NCBI RefSeq assembly: GCF_018448495.1
Contig: NZ_CP049902.1
Coordinates: forward strand, 1,550,001 to 1,614,000
DNA length: 64,000 nt
Reading direction: 5' to 3'
Source of the DNA: Psychrobacter sp. WY6
GTDB taxonomy: Bacteria; Pseudomonadota; Gammaproteobacteria; Pseudomonadales; Moraxellaceae
A program made the position numbers and the translations under genes. A model generated the notes under the pieces. It was given only the letters and a program-made list of their open reading frames with translations, did no database searches and was not told the origin of the DNA. Shown here piece by piece: positions 52,070 to 62,584 of this stretch. Within the stretch, counting starts at the first letter, position 1, and each line of letters begins with the position of its first letter.

Positions 52070-53106
52070 ATGCTTCCATACCTGCTGGTTCTTAGCCTTG
52101 TTATTTTTGGATCGTACTGGAGAAAAAATCTCTCAATCGTACGTCTTTTTGGCTGCCGCTAATTATATTGACATTATTTGCAGGCCTTCGTAGCTACCGA
52201 GTTGGTACGGATACAGGAAACTATACGAGAAATTTCAACAGTCAATTGAATGCCGAGTACTTTAGGTTCAACGAAGACATTGAGTTCGGTTATCAGTTAT
52301 AGAGTATGCGTTGTTACGTATGACCACTCATTATTTTTGGCTGCTTGTTATTACCAGTTTAATTATTGTCTATTGCTATCTTAGAGTGATTAAAAAATAC
52401 AGCGTAAATTATTGGTTTTCCGTATTTTATTTATTACATTAGGCGTTTATACTTTTTCTTTTAATGGACTGCGTCAAGGATTGGCAATGGCGATATTTAC
52501 CTTGGCGATTCCTTATCTGTTAGAAAAACGATTTATTCCATACCTGCTGATTTGTGCAATTGCTTCATTGTTCCATGTAACCGCATTATTTATGATTCCA
52601 TTTTATTTTATCGTCAATTTAAGAATAAAACCCTTATATAAGATTTTGGCAACATTTTTAGGATCGCTATTAGTAAGTGGGGTATTGGTCGCTTATATTT
52701 CTTCTACTAACGATAGATATGAGGGCTATGCGAAAGCATCCGATGAAGCAGGCGGGTTTTTAACGCTTGGTTTTATACAGCCATCATGATTTTAATCATC
52801 TTGGTCAGTTATCTGTATAAAATTAAAGATAAGGATTTTCAAAAAATAATAACATTTTATGCATCAGGCGTGGTTTTTATCATACCGTTAGCGATGTTGG
52901 GCACCAGTCCTTCAGGTCCTCAAAGGCTGCTTGCGTATTTTACATGGACATTGGTTTTGATACTGCCTATGATTTTAAAAAGGATTAATAATATTTATTT
53001 ATATATAGCGAGTATCATTATTTTTCTCATGTATTTTGTCTTGACGACATCGAGATTTAGTAACTTGAGTCCGTATATTATCAATCCGATATTTGAGGTT
53101 TTCTAA
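52070..53106 (+). CDS. EpsG-type polysaccharide polymerase, Wzy role (frameshifted)
   Basis: About 345 residues, highly hydrophobic. The EpsG-like block LFAGLRSYRVGTDTGNY, followed by FGYQLLEYALLRMT and FSFNGLRQGLAMAIFTLAIP, identifies the family. SLFHVTALFMIPFYFI is also typical. It is the only polymerase-like membrane protein in the cluster, so it is the likely Wzy. At least three breaks (about 52150, 52303, 52405, 52785) are needed. The base composition is lower in GC than the neighbouring genes, usual for wzy. GAGGG precedes the ATG. Confidence 0.82.
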
Positions 53107-53904
53107 TGAAAAATCAGACATATAATCCATTGGTATTCCCATTTATAATGCTGAAGCGTACTTGGAAGATGCTATCAACTCCATATTGGCTCAAACGCAT
53201 GAGTTATGGGAGCTTATATTAATCGATGATGGCTCTACTGATGCGTCATTGGCCATCGCCAAGCGTTTTGAAGAGGCTGATCATAGAATAAGGGTCATTG
53301 CTGATGGTATAAATAAAAAACTGCCTGCTCGATTAAATCAGCTTATTGAAGAAGCGAACTATGATTATATAGCGCGCATGGATGCCGATGATCTCATTCA
53401 TCCAGATAGACTGGCAATTCAATTAAGTTTTTTAGAAAAAAATCCAAATTATGATTTGGTTTCTACAGGTGTCGTGTCTATTGATAATTTTAATAAAGTT
53501 TATGGTTGTCGTCATGTCGATCAAATTTACACGGAATTTAAAGAAATAGCCGCGGCTTATCCTATTGTACATGCTGCTGTTTTGGCAAAAAGAGTTGGTA
53601 TGAACGAAATAAATATAATGAAAATTATCCAAGGTCTGAAGATTACGATTTGTGGTGTAGAGCTATCTCAAATCAAGATTTAAATTTAGCGGTATTGCCC
53701 GATTTATTATACTATTATAGAGAAGAAGGAAATTTATCACTATCTAAAATAACCAGATCATACAAAGACAGTTTTAAAACGTACTGTGAATATAAAGGAA
53801 ACAGTTATTTAGGTTCTTTAAAATTATCAGCAAAACTGACAACAGTTACTTTTTTAGATTCGATAGGATTATTACAAAAGATAGCCAATAAAAAAATAAA
53901 TTAA
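53106..53904 (+). CDS. Family 2 glycosyltransferase (frameshifted)
   Basis: About 265 residues. The start overlaps the upstream TAA. After MKNQTYNPL a break hides part of the first strand; the frame then reads YLEDAINSILAQTHELWELI, LIDDGSTDASLAIAKRF, and the metal site YIARMDADDLIHPDRLAI. Further breaks near 53600-53650 separate the acceptor region (SEDYDLWCRAISNQ). Small for a GT2, consistent with short capsule enzymes. Low GC like its neighbours. Confidence 0.82.
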
Positions 53905-54021
53905 CAATATCTGACACGCTAAGAAGTCATCATCAGTCAGTGATAAATAGTATTTGTGCTAAATAATATTATTTATAAAATGTCACTGATAAAATAATAT
54001 AAAAAATATTGAGGTGCTGAA

Positions 54022-55144
54022 ATGACATTAAAGATATGCTTTCTAATGACAGATGCGGTGTCATTTAATGTGCTATATCGTGATCAGCTTGAATACATTA
54101 GAGACCATGCGGATGTTGAGATCACCTTAATCTGCGGTGGCGATAAACAGCAGTTAGATATTTTACGTGAGCGCAAAATAGGCAAGGTGATTAATTTAAA
54201 TTTTCAGCGTAAGCCATCTTTGTTTAAAGATGCTCAGTCGCTCGCGCTTTTAACCCGTTATATGCTATCGAATCGTTTTGATGTGGTGGTTTTTTAACGC
54301 CTAAAGCCTTGTTGTTAGGGAGTATCGCAAGTGCTGTTACATTGCAAAAGAGACGAATTGCTTTTAGCGTGGGTAGAGCCTATGAGAATTTTTCAGGTTT
54401 AAAAAAGAGGGTGTTTCAGGGTCTGGATATATTAAGTTTTGGCTTGTCTCACGAGGTTTTATTTGTTTCTGAGTCTTTGCTCAGCGTATGCTTGGCAGAA
54501 ATATCCTCAAAAAAAGCAAGGCAACTGTCATTGATAATGGCTCATTTAACGGCATCGATACTGATTTGTTACAACCTATGGCTCAGTTAGAAAAGAGGCA
54601 TTAAGAAAGAAGTACAAGGTACCTGAAAATACCTTTGTGATTTGCGTGGTAGGACGAGTTTGTGATGATAAAGGCTTCAAAGATATTGAGTATATCCGAA
54701 AAACTAAGAGCAGAAAATGTCTACTTTATGTTCATAGGAGACTGTGAAGACGACGTAGGAAAAGTAGTCGTTGAGAAAGTTGTCAAAGATAATAGAGGTG
54801 TATATATACCAGCCAATCCAAATGTGCACGAGGTTTTTCAGTGTGCTGATTTACATTTTTTTTGAGCTATCGTGAAGGGTTTGGCAGTGTCGCTATTGAA
54901 GCAGCAAGTTGCGCTGTTCCAACTTTTGCCTATGATGTCGTTGGTGTAAAGGATAGTGTCAAAGAAGGTATCAGTGGTCGAAAATTCAATTTTAAGGATA
55001 TGTCGTCTGTCGCCGAAGCAATCCGCGATGCCGTTACTGATAAGGAATTTGAAAAGAGATATCCTGATGCAAGAGACTGGGCCATTGCAAATTTTGAACG
55101 CAAGCAATTGTGGCAAAGTTTTTAAGTTTTTATTTACGCAGTAG
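54022..55144 (+). CDS. Family 4 glycosyltransferase (multiple frameshifts)
   Basis: About 373 residues in the GT-B fold, with breaks near 54295, 54500, 54590, 54690 and 54863. In order: ICFLMTDAVSFNVLYRDQLE, KALLLGSIASAVTLQKRRIA, then VIDNGSFNGIDTDLL, FVICVVGRVCDDKGFKDIEY, FMFIGDCEDDVGK and the donor-binding SYREGFGSVAIEAASCAVP. The end is either TAA 55125 or, with one more indel, TAG 55144 (KFLFTQ). The enzyme probably adds the second sugar of the repeat unit, but this is only a guess from its place beside the initiating transferase. Confidence 0.8.
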
Positions 55145-55180
55145 GGATGACCGCGTAAACGACAAAAGGCGGGCTGCAAA

Positions 55181-55794
55181 ATGATAAAGCGACTATTGAC
55201 ATCACGGCGGCCACGGCGGCCTTGGTAATACTATCTCCTGTTTATGCTATTACGGCTTATAAAGTTAAAAAAAACTTAGGATCACCAGTGATATTTAAAC
55301 AAACTCGCCCTGGTCTAAATGGCAAGCCGTTTGAGATGATTAAGTTTCGCTCGATGAAAGATACTATCGATACAGAGGGTAATCCTTTAGAGGATGATGA
55401 GCGTTTGACGGCATTTGGTAAGACTTTGCGTAATAGCAGTCTCGATGATGAGCTGCCTGAACTATGGAATGTGATTAAAGGCGATATGAGTTTGGTGGGG
55501 CCGCGACCATTATTGATGGAATATCTGCCGCTATATAATGATGAGCAAGCGCGTCGCCACCGTGTACGTCCGGGTATTACGGGATACGCACAAGTTAATG
55601 GTCGCAATACGATTGGTTGGCATGAAAAATTTACGCTCGACACATGGTATGTCGATCATCAGTCATTATGGTTAGATATTAAGATTTTGATTAAAACAGT
55701 AAAAAAAGTCATTATCAAAGATGGCATTAGTGCTGATGGTGAAGCGACCATGAGTAAATTCACAGGTAATAGCGTCGATAAAAACACGCTTTGA
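55181..55794 (+). CDS. Initiating sugar-phosphate transferase, PglC type (frameshifted at start)
   Basis: About 204 residues. A single N-terminal membrane-associated helix (MIKRLLDITAATAALVILSP, after adding one base near 55199) is followed by the transferase core: IFKQTRPGLNGKPFEMIKFR, SLDDELPELWNVIKGDMSLV and GPRPLLMEYLPLY with RPGITGYAQVNGRN. This class loads a phospho-sugar on undecaprenyl phosphate. With the 4,6-dehydratase and aminotransferase in the same cluster, a bacillosamine-type sugar is the expected substrate. Confidence 0.9.
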
Positions 55795-55804
55795 TGAGGA
55801 ACGC

Positions 55805-57004
55805 ATGCTAAATACTCCTTTTTCACCTTGGCCTAGTTTTACTCAGAAAGAAGCGGATGCGGTCAGTCAAGTATTGTTATCCAACAAGGTCAATTATTGG
55901 ACAGGGCAAGAATGCCGTCAGTTTGAAGAGGAATTCGCTGACTGGGCGGGTAGCAAATACGCGATTGCATTGGGCAACGGAACTTTGGCATTGGACGCGG
56001 CATTGCAGGCACTTGGTATAGGTGTGGGTGATGAAGTTATCGTGACGCCGCGCACTTTTATTGCCAGTATCTCCTCAGTGGTTAATGCAGGCGCGACGCC
56101 CATTTTTGCGGATGTTGATGAGGCGACAGGGAACATCACGCCAGAGTCGATAGCGGCGGTATTGACGGACAAAACAAAAGGCATCGTCTGTGTGCATTTG
56201 GCAGGTTGGCCCTGTGATATGGATGGCATCATGGCACTGGCAGATCAGCATCATTTATATGTCATTGAAGACTGCGCACAAGCGCATGGTGCACGCTACA
56301 AAGGTCGTAGCGTTGGCAGTATCGGTCATATTGGCGCGTGGAGTTTTTGCCAAGATAAGATCATGACCACAGGCGGCGAGGGCGGCATGGTCACTACCGA
56401 TGACGAGCAGCTATGGCGAAAAATGTGGGCGTATAAAGACCATGGCAAAAGCTATGCGGCGGTCTATGAGACTGAGCAGCTGCCCGGCTATAATTGGCTA
56501 CATGAGAGCTTTGGCACCAACTGGCGCATGACCGAGATTCAAGGCGTGATTGGGCGTATTCAATTGGCACATATGAGTGACTGGATAGCGAAGCGCAGTG
56601 CTAATGCTAAAGTGATATTAGAGTCATGTGCTAAATGGGAAGAAAAAGGCTATCTATCGGTGCCGACATTAGATCAGGCCTCTCAGTTTCCAAACTCTAC
56701 CCATGCTTATTATAAATTGTATGTTTATGTGCAACCACATAACCTAGCTGAGGGCTGGACACGTGATCGCATCATTGAAGAAATAAATGCGTTAGGCGTG
56801 CCTTGCTATTCAGGGTCTGCCTCAGAGGTATATTTAGAAAAAGCATTCGATGATACAGGCTTGCGTCCAGAAAACAGACTGCCAATAGCAAAACAATTGG
56901 GAGAGACCAGCTTAATGTTTTTAGTTCATCCTACCTTAACCACTGCCGAAATCGCGCAAACGGTAGATGCAATCGATCGCGTGTTTGCTTCAATGATTCA
57001 GTAA
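55805..57004 (+). CDS. DegT/DnrJ/EryC1-type sugar aminotransferase, PglE-like
   Basis: Intact, 399 residues. A PLP enzyme that aminates the 4-keto group of a sugar nucleotide. Blocks: YAIALGNGTLALDAALQALG, DEVIVTPRTFIASISSVV, VIEDCAQAHGARYKG, the PLP lysine in SFCQDKIMTTGGEGG, and NWRMTEIQGVIGRIQL. With the PglF/WbpM-type dehydratase it would give a 4-amino-4,6-dideoxy sugar nucleotide. No acetyltransferase (PglD) is present in the cluster. It closes the polysaccharide cluster. Confidence 0.92.
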   Translation: MLNTPFSPWPSFTQKEADAVSQVLLSNKVNYWTGQECRQFEEEFADWAGSKYAIALGNGTLALDAALQALGIGVGDEVIVTPRTFIASISSVVNAGATPIFADVDEATGNITPESIAAVLTDKTKGIVCVHLAGWPCDMDGIMALADQHHLYVIEDCAQAHGARYKGRSVGSIGHIGAWSFCQDKIMTTGGEGGMVTTDDEQLWRKMWAYKDHGKSYAAVYETEQLPGYNWLHESFGTNWRMTEIQGVIGRIQLAHMSDWIAKRSANAKVILESCAKWEEKGYLSVPTLDQASQFPNSTHAYYKLYVYVQPHNLAEGWTRDRIIEEINALGVPCYSGSASEVYLEKAFDDTGLRPENRLPIAKQLGETSLMFLVHPTLTTAEIAQTVDAIDRVFASMIQ

Positions 57005-57314
57005 TGTGAGAATATCGCTTATTAAGGCGTGTTGAGTATTTATAAGGTGTTGCAGCTATTGGCTTTTATTTTTGATTGGACTTTCTTATAAAACGGTAAA
57101 GGTTGTCAAGGTTGCATCGGCAATGACATGATATTGCTGGATTGGCGAGTGATAGAAATTTATAAGTATCCAAGTCCTATCTCACGCTAGGATTTTTTAG
57201 TCCAGACAGGTACAATATCAGTCTTAATCATACATTGATCAAGCATAAGACAGGCATGCAAATAGTTGCGGGCGCTGTCTTTCTTTTTTTATCGCACCCT
57301 CTATTGGAGTTACT
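57005..57314. other. Intergenic region after the polysaccharide cluster
   Basis: About 310 bases without an ORF I can support. It holds a hairpin at 57246-57292 and must contain the folD promoter. Confidence 0.5.
57246..57292 (+). terminator. Possible terminator before folD
   Basis: AAGACAG and CTGTCTT can pair around a 24-base interval and are followed by TCTTTTTTT. The loop is long. It ends 23 bases before folD, so it could also act as an attenuator. Confidence 0.4.
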
Positions 57315-58189
57315 ATGTCAACTGCCCAAGGATCTGCTACCGTTTTGGACGGTAAAGCACTTGCTAAACAAATAGAACAGCAACTGAGTACGCGTGTAGA
57401 CGCTATCAAGAATAAAACAGGACGCACCCCAAGCTTAGCGACGATATTGGTCGGCGACGATCCCGCTTCTGCGACTTATGTACGTATGAAAGGTAATGCT
57501 TGTAAACGTGTCGGCATGGATTCTATACGCGTTGAGATGCCAAGTGCGACGACCACTGAAGAGCTGATGACGAAAATAGATGAACTTAATAGCAATCCAG
57601 ACGTCCATGGTATCTTGCTACAACATCCAGTGCCTGCACATATCGATGAGCGTGCTTGCTTTGAGCAGATTGACTTAGCAAAAGACGTCGATGGTGTGAC
57701 CTGTCTTGGCTTTGGTCGTATGGCGAGCAGAGCGCTTATGGTTCATGTACCCCGCAAGGCATCATGCACTTATTAGAGCATCATAATATCGAGCTTGCTG
57801 GTAAGGAGGCCGTAGTTGTAGGTCGAAGTGCCATCTTGGGTAAACCAATGGCGATGATGCTATTGAATGCCAACTGCACCGTAACGATTTGCCATTCAAG
57901 AACACAAGATTTAGAGTCGCATATTAAGCGTGCGGATATCGTGGTTGGGGCAGTGGGCGTGCCTGAACTGATCAAAGCTAATTGGATCAAAGCGGGCGCT
58001 GTGGTTATCGATGCAGGCTTTCATCCAACGGATAATGGCGGCGTCGGTGATATTGAGTTGCAAGGTGTTGAAAACATCGCCAGTGCTTATACGCCTGTAC
58101 CGGGCGGCGTGGGTCCAATGACCATTAATACCCTCATTCGCCAAACCGTTGATGCGGCTGAAAAATCTGCCGGTTTGAATATCGGCTAA
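57315..58189 (+). CDS. folD: Bifunctional methylene-THF dehydrogenase/cyclohydrolase (frameshifted)
   Basis: An essential folate one-carbon enzyme. The N-terminal catalytic block is [16 protein letters not shown] (Tyr and Lys), then [12 protein letters not shown] and [14 protein letters not shown]. After breaks near 57735-57755 (region expected to read like [13 protein letters not shown]), the NADP site [18 protein letters not shown] and [13 protein letters not shown] follow. Joined length about 291 residues. An essential gene this well conserved is very unlikely to be a true pseudogene. Confidence 0.95.
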
Positions 58190-58228
58190 AAAGAAGTCAT
58201 ACGAATACTGATTGCCGATAAATAAGGG

Positions 58229-58251
58229 GCCTGAGTAATATGTACTCAGGC
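58229..58251. repeat. Perfect 9-base inverted repeat before psiE
   Basis: GCCTGAGTA (58229-58237) and TACTCAGGC (58243-58251) around ATATG. There is no T-run after it, so it may be an operator or a weak folD terminator. Confidence 0.6.
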
Positions 58252-58286
58252 TAAATCAACCACATCTCAGTTGATAGGACCTAAAC

Positions 58287-58804
58287 ATGGCTAAAAAAAA
58301 CGTAGGTGTTCATGAGCGACTACAAGGTATCGGTAGAGAGTTTGTCGATGTCTGTCATTACGTTATTTTATTCTAATCAGTGTGGTTGTCGTTTGGACGG
58401 CTGGCAAAGAGTTCGTTGGTATTGTTCAAAAAGGCTCAGCGGATTTAAAAGACATATTGATGTTGTTTATTTACCTTGAGCTGCTGGCCATGATAGGTAT
58501 TTATTTTAAAACACACCGTCTGCCGGTACAGTTTTTGATATTTATCGCGATTACTGCTTTATCACGACATTTGGTGGTTGATGTACAGGCGGTCTCAGAC
58601 TATTTCCATTTATGGCTGCTGGCGACAATTTCTGTGGCCATTATGCTATTGAGCGGTTCTATCGTAGTATTAACTTGGACAGCAAAAACGTTTGGCCGTC
58701 CAGAGGACAATCTTGATAAACAGCATGCAAACTTAACGATTAAAGCGCTGTTACCTGATAATGCTCAAGCGCCTGATAGTCATACCAAGCATCGCCGTGA
58801 ATAA
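58287..58804 (+). CDS. psiE: PsiE-like membrane protein (frameshifted)
   Basis: About 172 residues and four membrane helices. The family block LKDILMLFIYLELLAMIGIY, then LPVQFLIFIAITALSRHLVV, matches the phosphate-starvation-inducible protein PsiE, whose function is unknown. The frame breaks near 58372, where LLISVVVVW is recovered by one base. ATG 58287 opens MAKKNVGVHERLQGIGREFV. No Pho box was recognised. Confidence 0.85.
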
Positions 58805-58821
58805 CTATTAAATAGCAGCAT

Positions 58822-58853
58822 AAAAAAGGGTTACCACTGGTAGCCCTTTTTTG
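58822..58853. terminator. Terminator between psiE and the opposing cytochrome gene
   Basis: AAAAAAGGGTTACCA pairs with GGTAGCCCTTTTTT (one G-U or mismatch) around CT, followed by further T. A and T runs on both sides fit bidirectional use. Confidence 0.85.
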
Positions 58854-58886
58854 CCTTCTTAACTCTCACATTTTATTGTTTGAGCG

Positions 58887-60351
58887 TTAAATGCCCTTTA
58901 AGAAGGTCATTAATGTTTGTTTTTGCGTGGCGGATAACTGTGTAAAGCGCGTCTTTGTACTTTCTGCTTCACCACCATGCCAGAGTATCGCTTCAGTCAA
59001 GCTGCTGGCACGACCATCATGCAAAAACCGCGCTTCTGGATCACGTGCCACAATGCCAATTCCCCACAATGGCGGTGTACGCCACTCAAAGCTTTCTGCA
59101 TTTTTCTCTTTCACGCTGTCATCTAGTCCAGCGCCCATATCATGCAGTAATAAATCAGTATAAGGATAAATGTTTTGCTGTGATAGGAGCGGGAAGCGAT
59201 CACTATTGCCTGTTTTTTGCTTGGGTGTGACAGCCAGCACAGCCGACTTGCGCAAACAGTTGCGCTCCTTTATTAAAATCTGATAAATCGTCTATTCGCC
59301 TTTCAGGTACGGCAAGGGCGGTCATAAAATCGGTCACAGCGTCTAGACTGCTGTCTGAGACTTCTGGAGAGCCGCCATTCGCTGCCGTCCAACAAATAGG
59401 CTGATTTACCGTACAGTTAGGATCCATAAATACCGAGGTCGTCAAACCCATATCTTGCGACATGGCATTGGCGTTTTGGGTACGTAGACTGCTATTAATG
59501 CCCTTCCACCCAAAGCGGCCAATGCGCTGCTGTTTGCCATCTTGTACCCAATGTACGCGGCCACTGATACCGTCTTGATTGTTATCATCAGGGTCAGCTG
59601 CCGCAATGATATTCGCTTCAGGAATCAGGTCGAGCAAGCCCATGCCGACCAATTGCGGTGAGATACGTCCGCTAATCGCTGTATTTCCTAAGGGTTGATT
59701 AGGGTCAGTTGGAGTAAAGCTAAACTGTATGCCAGCAGGTTTATCATTTTGACTGGGCATCGCTGCGTAGCGCATGCTCCCTTCGGGATGGATACTTGTG
59801 GCAATACTTTGATGCTGCATTTGTTCACCGTAATAAGCATGTGGCAGGCCTTGCTTATTACCCAACCGGAATAAAATCGCATCACTCAGCTGACCATTGG
59901 CTGCATAAATGGGTTTGCGACCTTCAGCGCTATGGCATTGGGTACAGGCATTGGCATTTAACAGTGGCCCCACACCATCGAACAGTACGCGACCCTCATT
60001 TGCTGGTGTCCACTCTGTGATAAATAACTCACGTCCAGGTGATACCCCGCCTAAAGCGCTGCTCGGTAGGTTGGGCATGATTTGCAAAAAAGGCTGTGAC
60101 CCATTGGCGGCAATCGTAGCACTGCCACCTGCTGGCTGCCAGTTGGTATCGATTTCTGGAGTGTCAGGAGTAGTGGGTGGGTTGGGTACGTTAGTATTGC
60201 CATCATTACTGGAATTATTTGAATCATCTGAGCCACCACAAGCAGTGAGCAGCAGCGCCATACTTACACTGAGTAGCGTGTTACGTATGATAGGAGGTGA
60301 TGTATACAGTGAAGAATTTGATATGGTTGACGAGTTTGATCGTAAAAACAT
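58887..60351 (-). CDS. Di-haem oxidoreductase lipoprotein, DUF1111 (frameshifted)
   Basis: About 487 residues. A signal peptide ends at LLTAC, then a Ser/Asn/Pro-rich linker. Two haem-c sites are seen, NACTQCHSAEGRK and VGCAGCHTQAK, together with DUF1111 blocks PQLVGMGLLDLIPE and GRFGWKGINSSLR. After a break near 59215, TPPLWGIGIVARDPEARFLHDGRASSL completes the C-terminal domain. The family resembles MauG/cytochrome c peroxidases; its substrate is unknown. It faces psiE. A periplasmic or outer-membrane redox role is likely. Confidence 0.87.
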
Positions 60352-60488
60352 GGGCTGACCTGAAATAGCTAAAATATAAGGGGTTAGGGTATATCTTCAT
60401 CGTCAGCCTATTTAGAGGGCTGTCGATTTAATTGAGGATATCCTGAGGATTATGCGATAAGTTACCGCGCAATAGTTAGGCGTATTGA

Positions 60489-60525
60489 CTCAAACAAGCA
60501 GCATAAACGAGGCTGCTTGTTTGAG
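60489..60525. terminator. Perfect 14-base hairpin between two lipoprotein genes
   Basis: CTCAAACAAGCAGC (60489-60502) pairs with GCTGCTTGTTTGAG (60512-60525). The loop is nine bases. No strong T-run follows on the minus strand, so its role after the RCC1 gene is uncertain. Confidence 0.55.
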
Positions 60526-60595
60526 AATTTTATGACAGGAAATTCAACCAACTATGCACTGTTCGCTTCGTCATGGTTAAAGCACTTATAGCTGA

Positions 60596-62293
60596 CTAGG
60601 TAAAGCAACTGGGATAGGATTGTTGTACATCCAATATGAGTGGTGTCTTTGTTGCCGAGTGAGCCTTCAAAGCTCCAGCCCACGTAAATAAATGACCAGC
60701 TTTCAGCGTATTATTATCTTGGTCAAACGATTTTTCATGAGCAATCAGATGCATGGCACCCATGGCCATATTATCGATATTCTTTAGATTCGGCAGCTTA
60801 TTGGTTGGTTCATCTAGGTCGTTGTAAATGGTCTTGCCTGCGCCGTTTGTCTCCCCAAACATGCCCCATGCATAGAGAATACCATCCGTTGTTGATGAGC
60901 CATTATTAGTGGCGACATTATCCAGTAACGCATAGCTGGCATTGCCATTGGCATAGACGCGGCGAACTTCTTTATCTGTAAACCAAGGCAGTTTGGTCGG
61001 TGAGGTAATGACATCTGCCCATGCCTTTTCGCTGCCATTAAATGTCTCACCATTGTAGCCCAATTGACTAGTGGCATTTAACCCCCAACCATACACTGCG
61101 TCTTTATTGGTCAATGCTAAGATATGGTCTTTGCCAGCCGTCAATTGGGTCACTTTTTCTACATCTATAGCGGGTTGGTCGTCAGCTTTTTGAGTGGCGT
61201 CATCTGTCTTAGCAGTAATGGCGTGATTAATCGTTTCATTAATGACATGAATACGTACAGGGGTTGCATTGACGTTGATACAGTTGGTTGTAGTGTTACA
61301 GACTTTGCCTTTGCCAAGATTGGCGTAAGCATCGCTGCCCCAACCCCAAACCTGACCTTTGTCATCTAAGGCATAAGAGCTATTGCCACTGACAACCACC
61401 TGCACGATATGTCCTGCCTCTGTGGCTGCTGTAAAGTCAACTTTGACAGGGGTGCTGCTATCGGTGCTGGTATTATTACCAAGTTGACCATACCCATTGG
61501 CACCAAAGGCCCAAACCGTACCCTCTTCGGTCAATACCAAGTTATGGCTATAGCCGGGTGCGACCATGACGGCGTTTTCGATACCTTCGATCGCGCTGAT
61601 ATCCAAACGACAGTCAGCAGTCTTGCTACAATCATTACGACCCCCATCACCGCGACCCAGCTGCCCGTATTTGTCTTCGCCCCAACTATAAACTTGACCA
61701 TTTTGAGCAATAGCGAGTGAATGATTTTGATTAAAACCAATAGATAACAAATCTTTTGGTGCGCTGTTCATCAGCATCGGCGTATCTGGATGTCCCATAA
61801 TATCGCTGATTTTTGTGGTCAGGCCGAGTCCTGTCTGACCATAATTGTTGCGACCCCAACCATATAGCTGACCATCACGCAGGGCAGCGGTATGCGAACC
61901 ACCTGCCGCTATGGTATCGCCTACGTAGAGGGTCTTGGTTGAGCGCATGATATTACCGGCATTGTCTGTGGCTTCTAAGACAATGGTATTGCTACCTAGC
62001 GTTAATAAAATACGATCATCAAAATAACCATCAGCATCTAGCGTTAGCGCTTGGGCTAATTCGTTATTATGCATATAGGTCAATGATTTGACGCCGCTGC
62101 TATCTTGTACTTGTCCTGAGACAAATACCGCTGCAACCGCGCTATAGCCATCAGTAAAGTTGCTATCAGTGGTTAGTAGTGGCGGTGTCCCATCTATGAT
62201 AGCAGTGGCTGTGTCGGAATCACTGCCACAAGCAGTAAGAATCAAGGCTGCGGTAACGACCGCGACAGCTTGAGTAAGACGGGATAAACGCAT
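60596..62293 (-). CDS. RCC1-repeat lipoprotein
   Basis: Intact, about 565 residues from ATG 62293, which has CGAGG before it; the open frame extends to 62362 but lacks support there. A signal peptide ends at LTAC. A short domain (residues about 25-110, DNAGNI-type Ig-like fold) is followed by six or seven RCC1-like propeller blades: GQLYGWGRNNYGQTGLG, GQVYSWGEDKYGQLGRG, GTVWAFGANGYGQLGNN, GQVWGWGSDAYANLGKG, DAVYGWGLNATSQLGYN, GILYAWGMFGETNGAG. RCC1 propellers are mainly eukaryotic but occur in secreted bacterial proteins. The ligand is unknown. Confidence 0.88.
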   Translation of the reverse strand: MRLSRLTQAVAVVTAALILTACGSDSDTATAIIDGTPPLLTTDSNFTDGYSAVAAVFVSGQVQDSSGVKSLTYMHNNELAQALTLDADGYFDDRILLTLGSNTIVLEATDNAGNIMRSTKTLYVGDTIAAGGSHTAALRDGQLYGWGRNNYGQTGLGLTTKISDIMGHPDTPMLMNSAPKDLLSIGFNQNHSLAIAQNGQVYSWGEDKYGQLGRGDGGRNDCSKTADCRLDISAIEGIENAVMVAPGYSHNLVLTEEGTVWAFGANGYGQLGNNTSTDSSTPVKVDFTAATEAGHIVQVVVSGNSSYALDDKGQVWGWGSDAYANLGKGKVCNTTTNCINVNATPVRIHVINETINHAITAKTDDATQKADDQPAIDVEKVTQLTAGKDHILALTNKDAVYGWGLNATSQLGYNGETFNGSEKAWADVITSPTKLPWFTDKEVRRVYANGNASYALLDNVATNNGSSTTDGILYAWGMFGETNGAGKTIYNDLDEPTNKLPNLKNIDNMAMGAMHLIAHEKSFDQDNNTLKAGHLFTWAGALKAHSATKTPLILDVQQSYPSCFT

Positions 62294-62584
62294 AAAAACC
62301 TCGATAGATGCAAATTGACAATATGTCAGTATGCCAGCTGTAAAATAACAAAACCGTCCCATACAAATCCGACGGTTGTAGGGTTTGTGCTATTGACTGA
62401 GTCAATCGTATATGATGGCGTTGGAATAATAGAAATGGTGGCAAGAGTTTAGCAATAATAAATGTGAATAGTATTACAAATAAGAATTATTATCAATAAT
62501 AAAGTGGAAAAACAGCACCATGAAGGATGCTGTTTTTAAAAGCTGAACGCTGACTATCAATGAAACATCAACTATAAATTTTGG

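Noticed and set aside
60489..60525. 14-base hairpin as an insertion-sequence end or attachment site
   Set aside because: No transposase, target duplication or second copy was seen.
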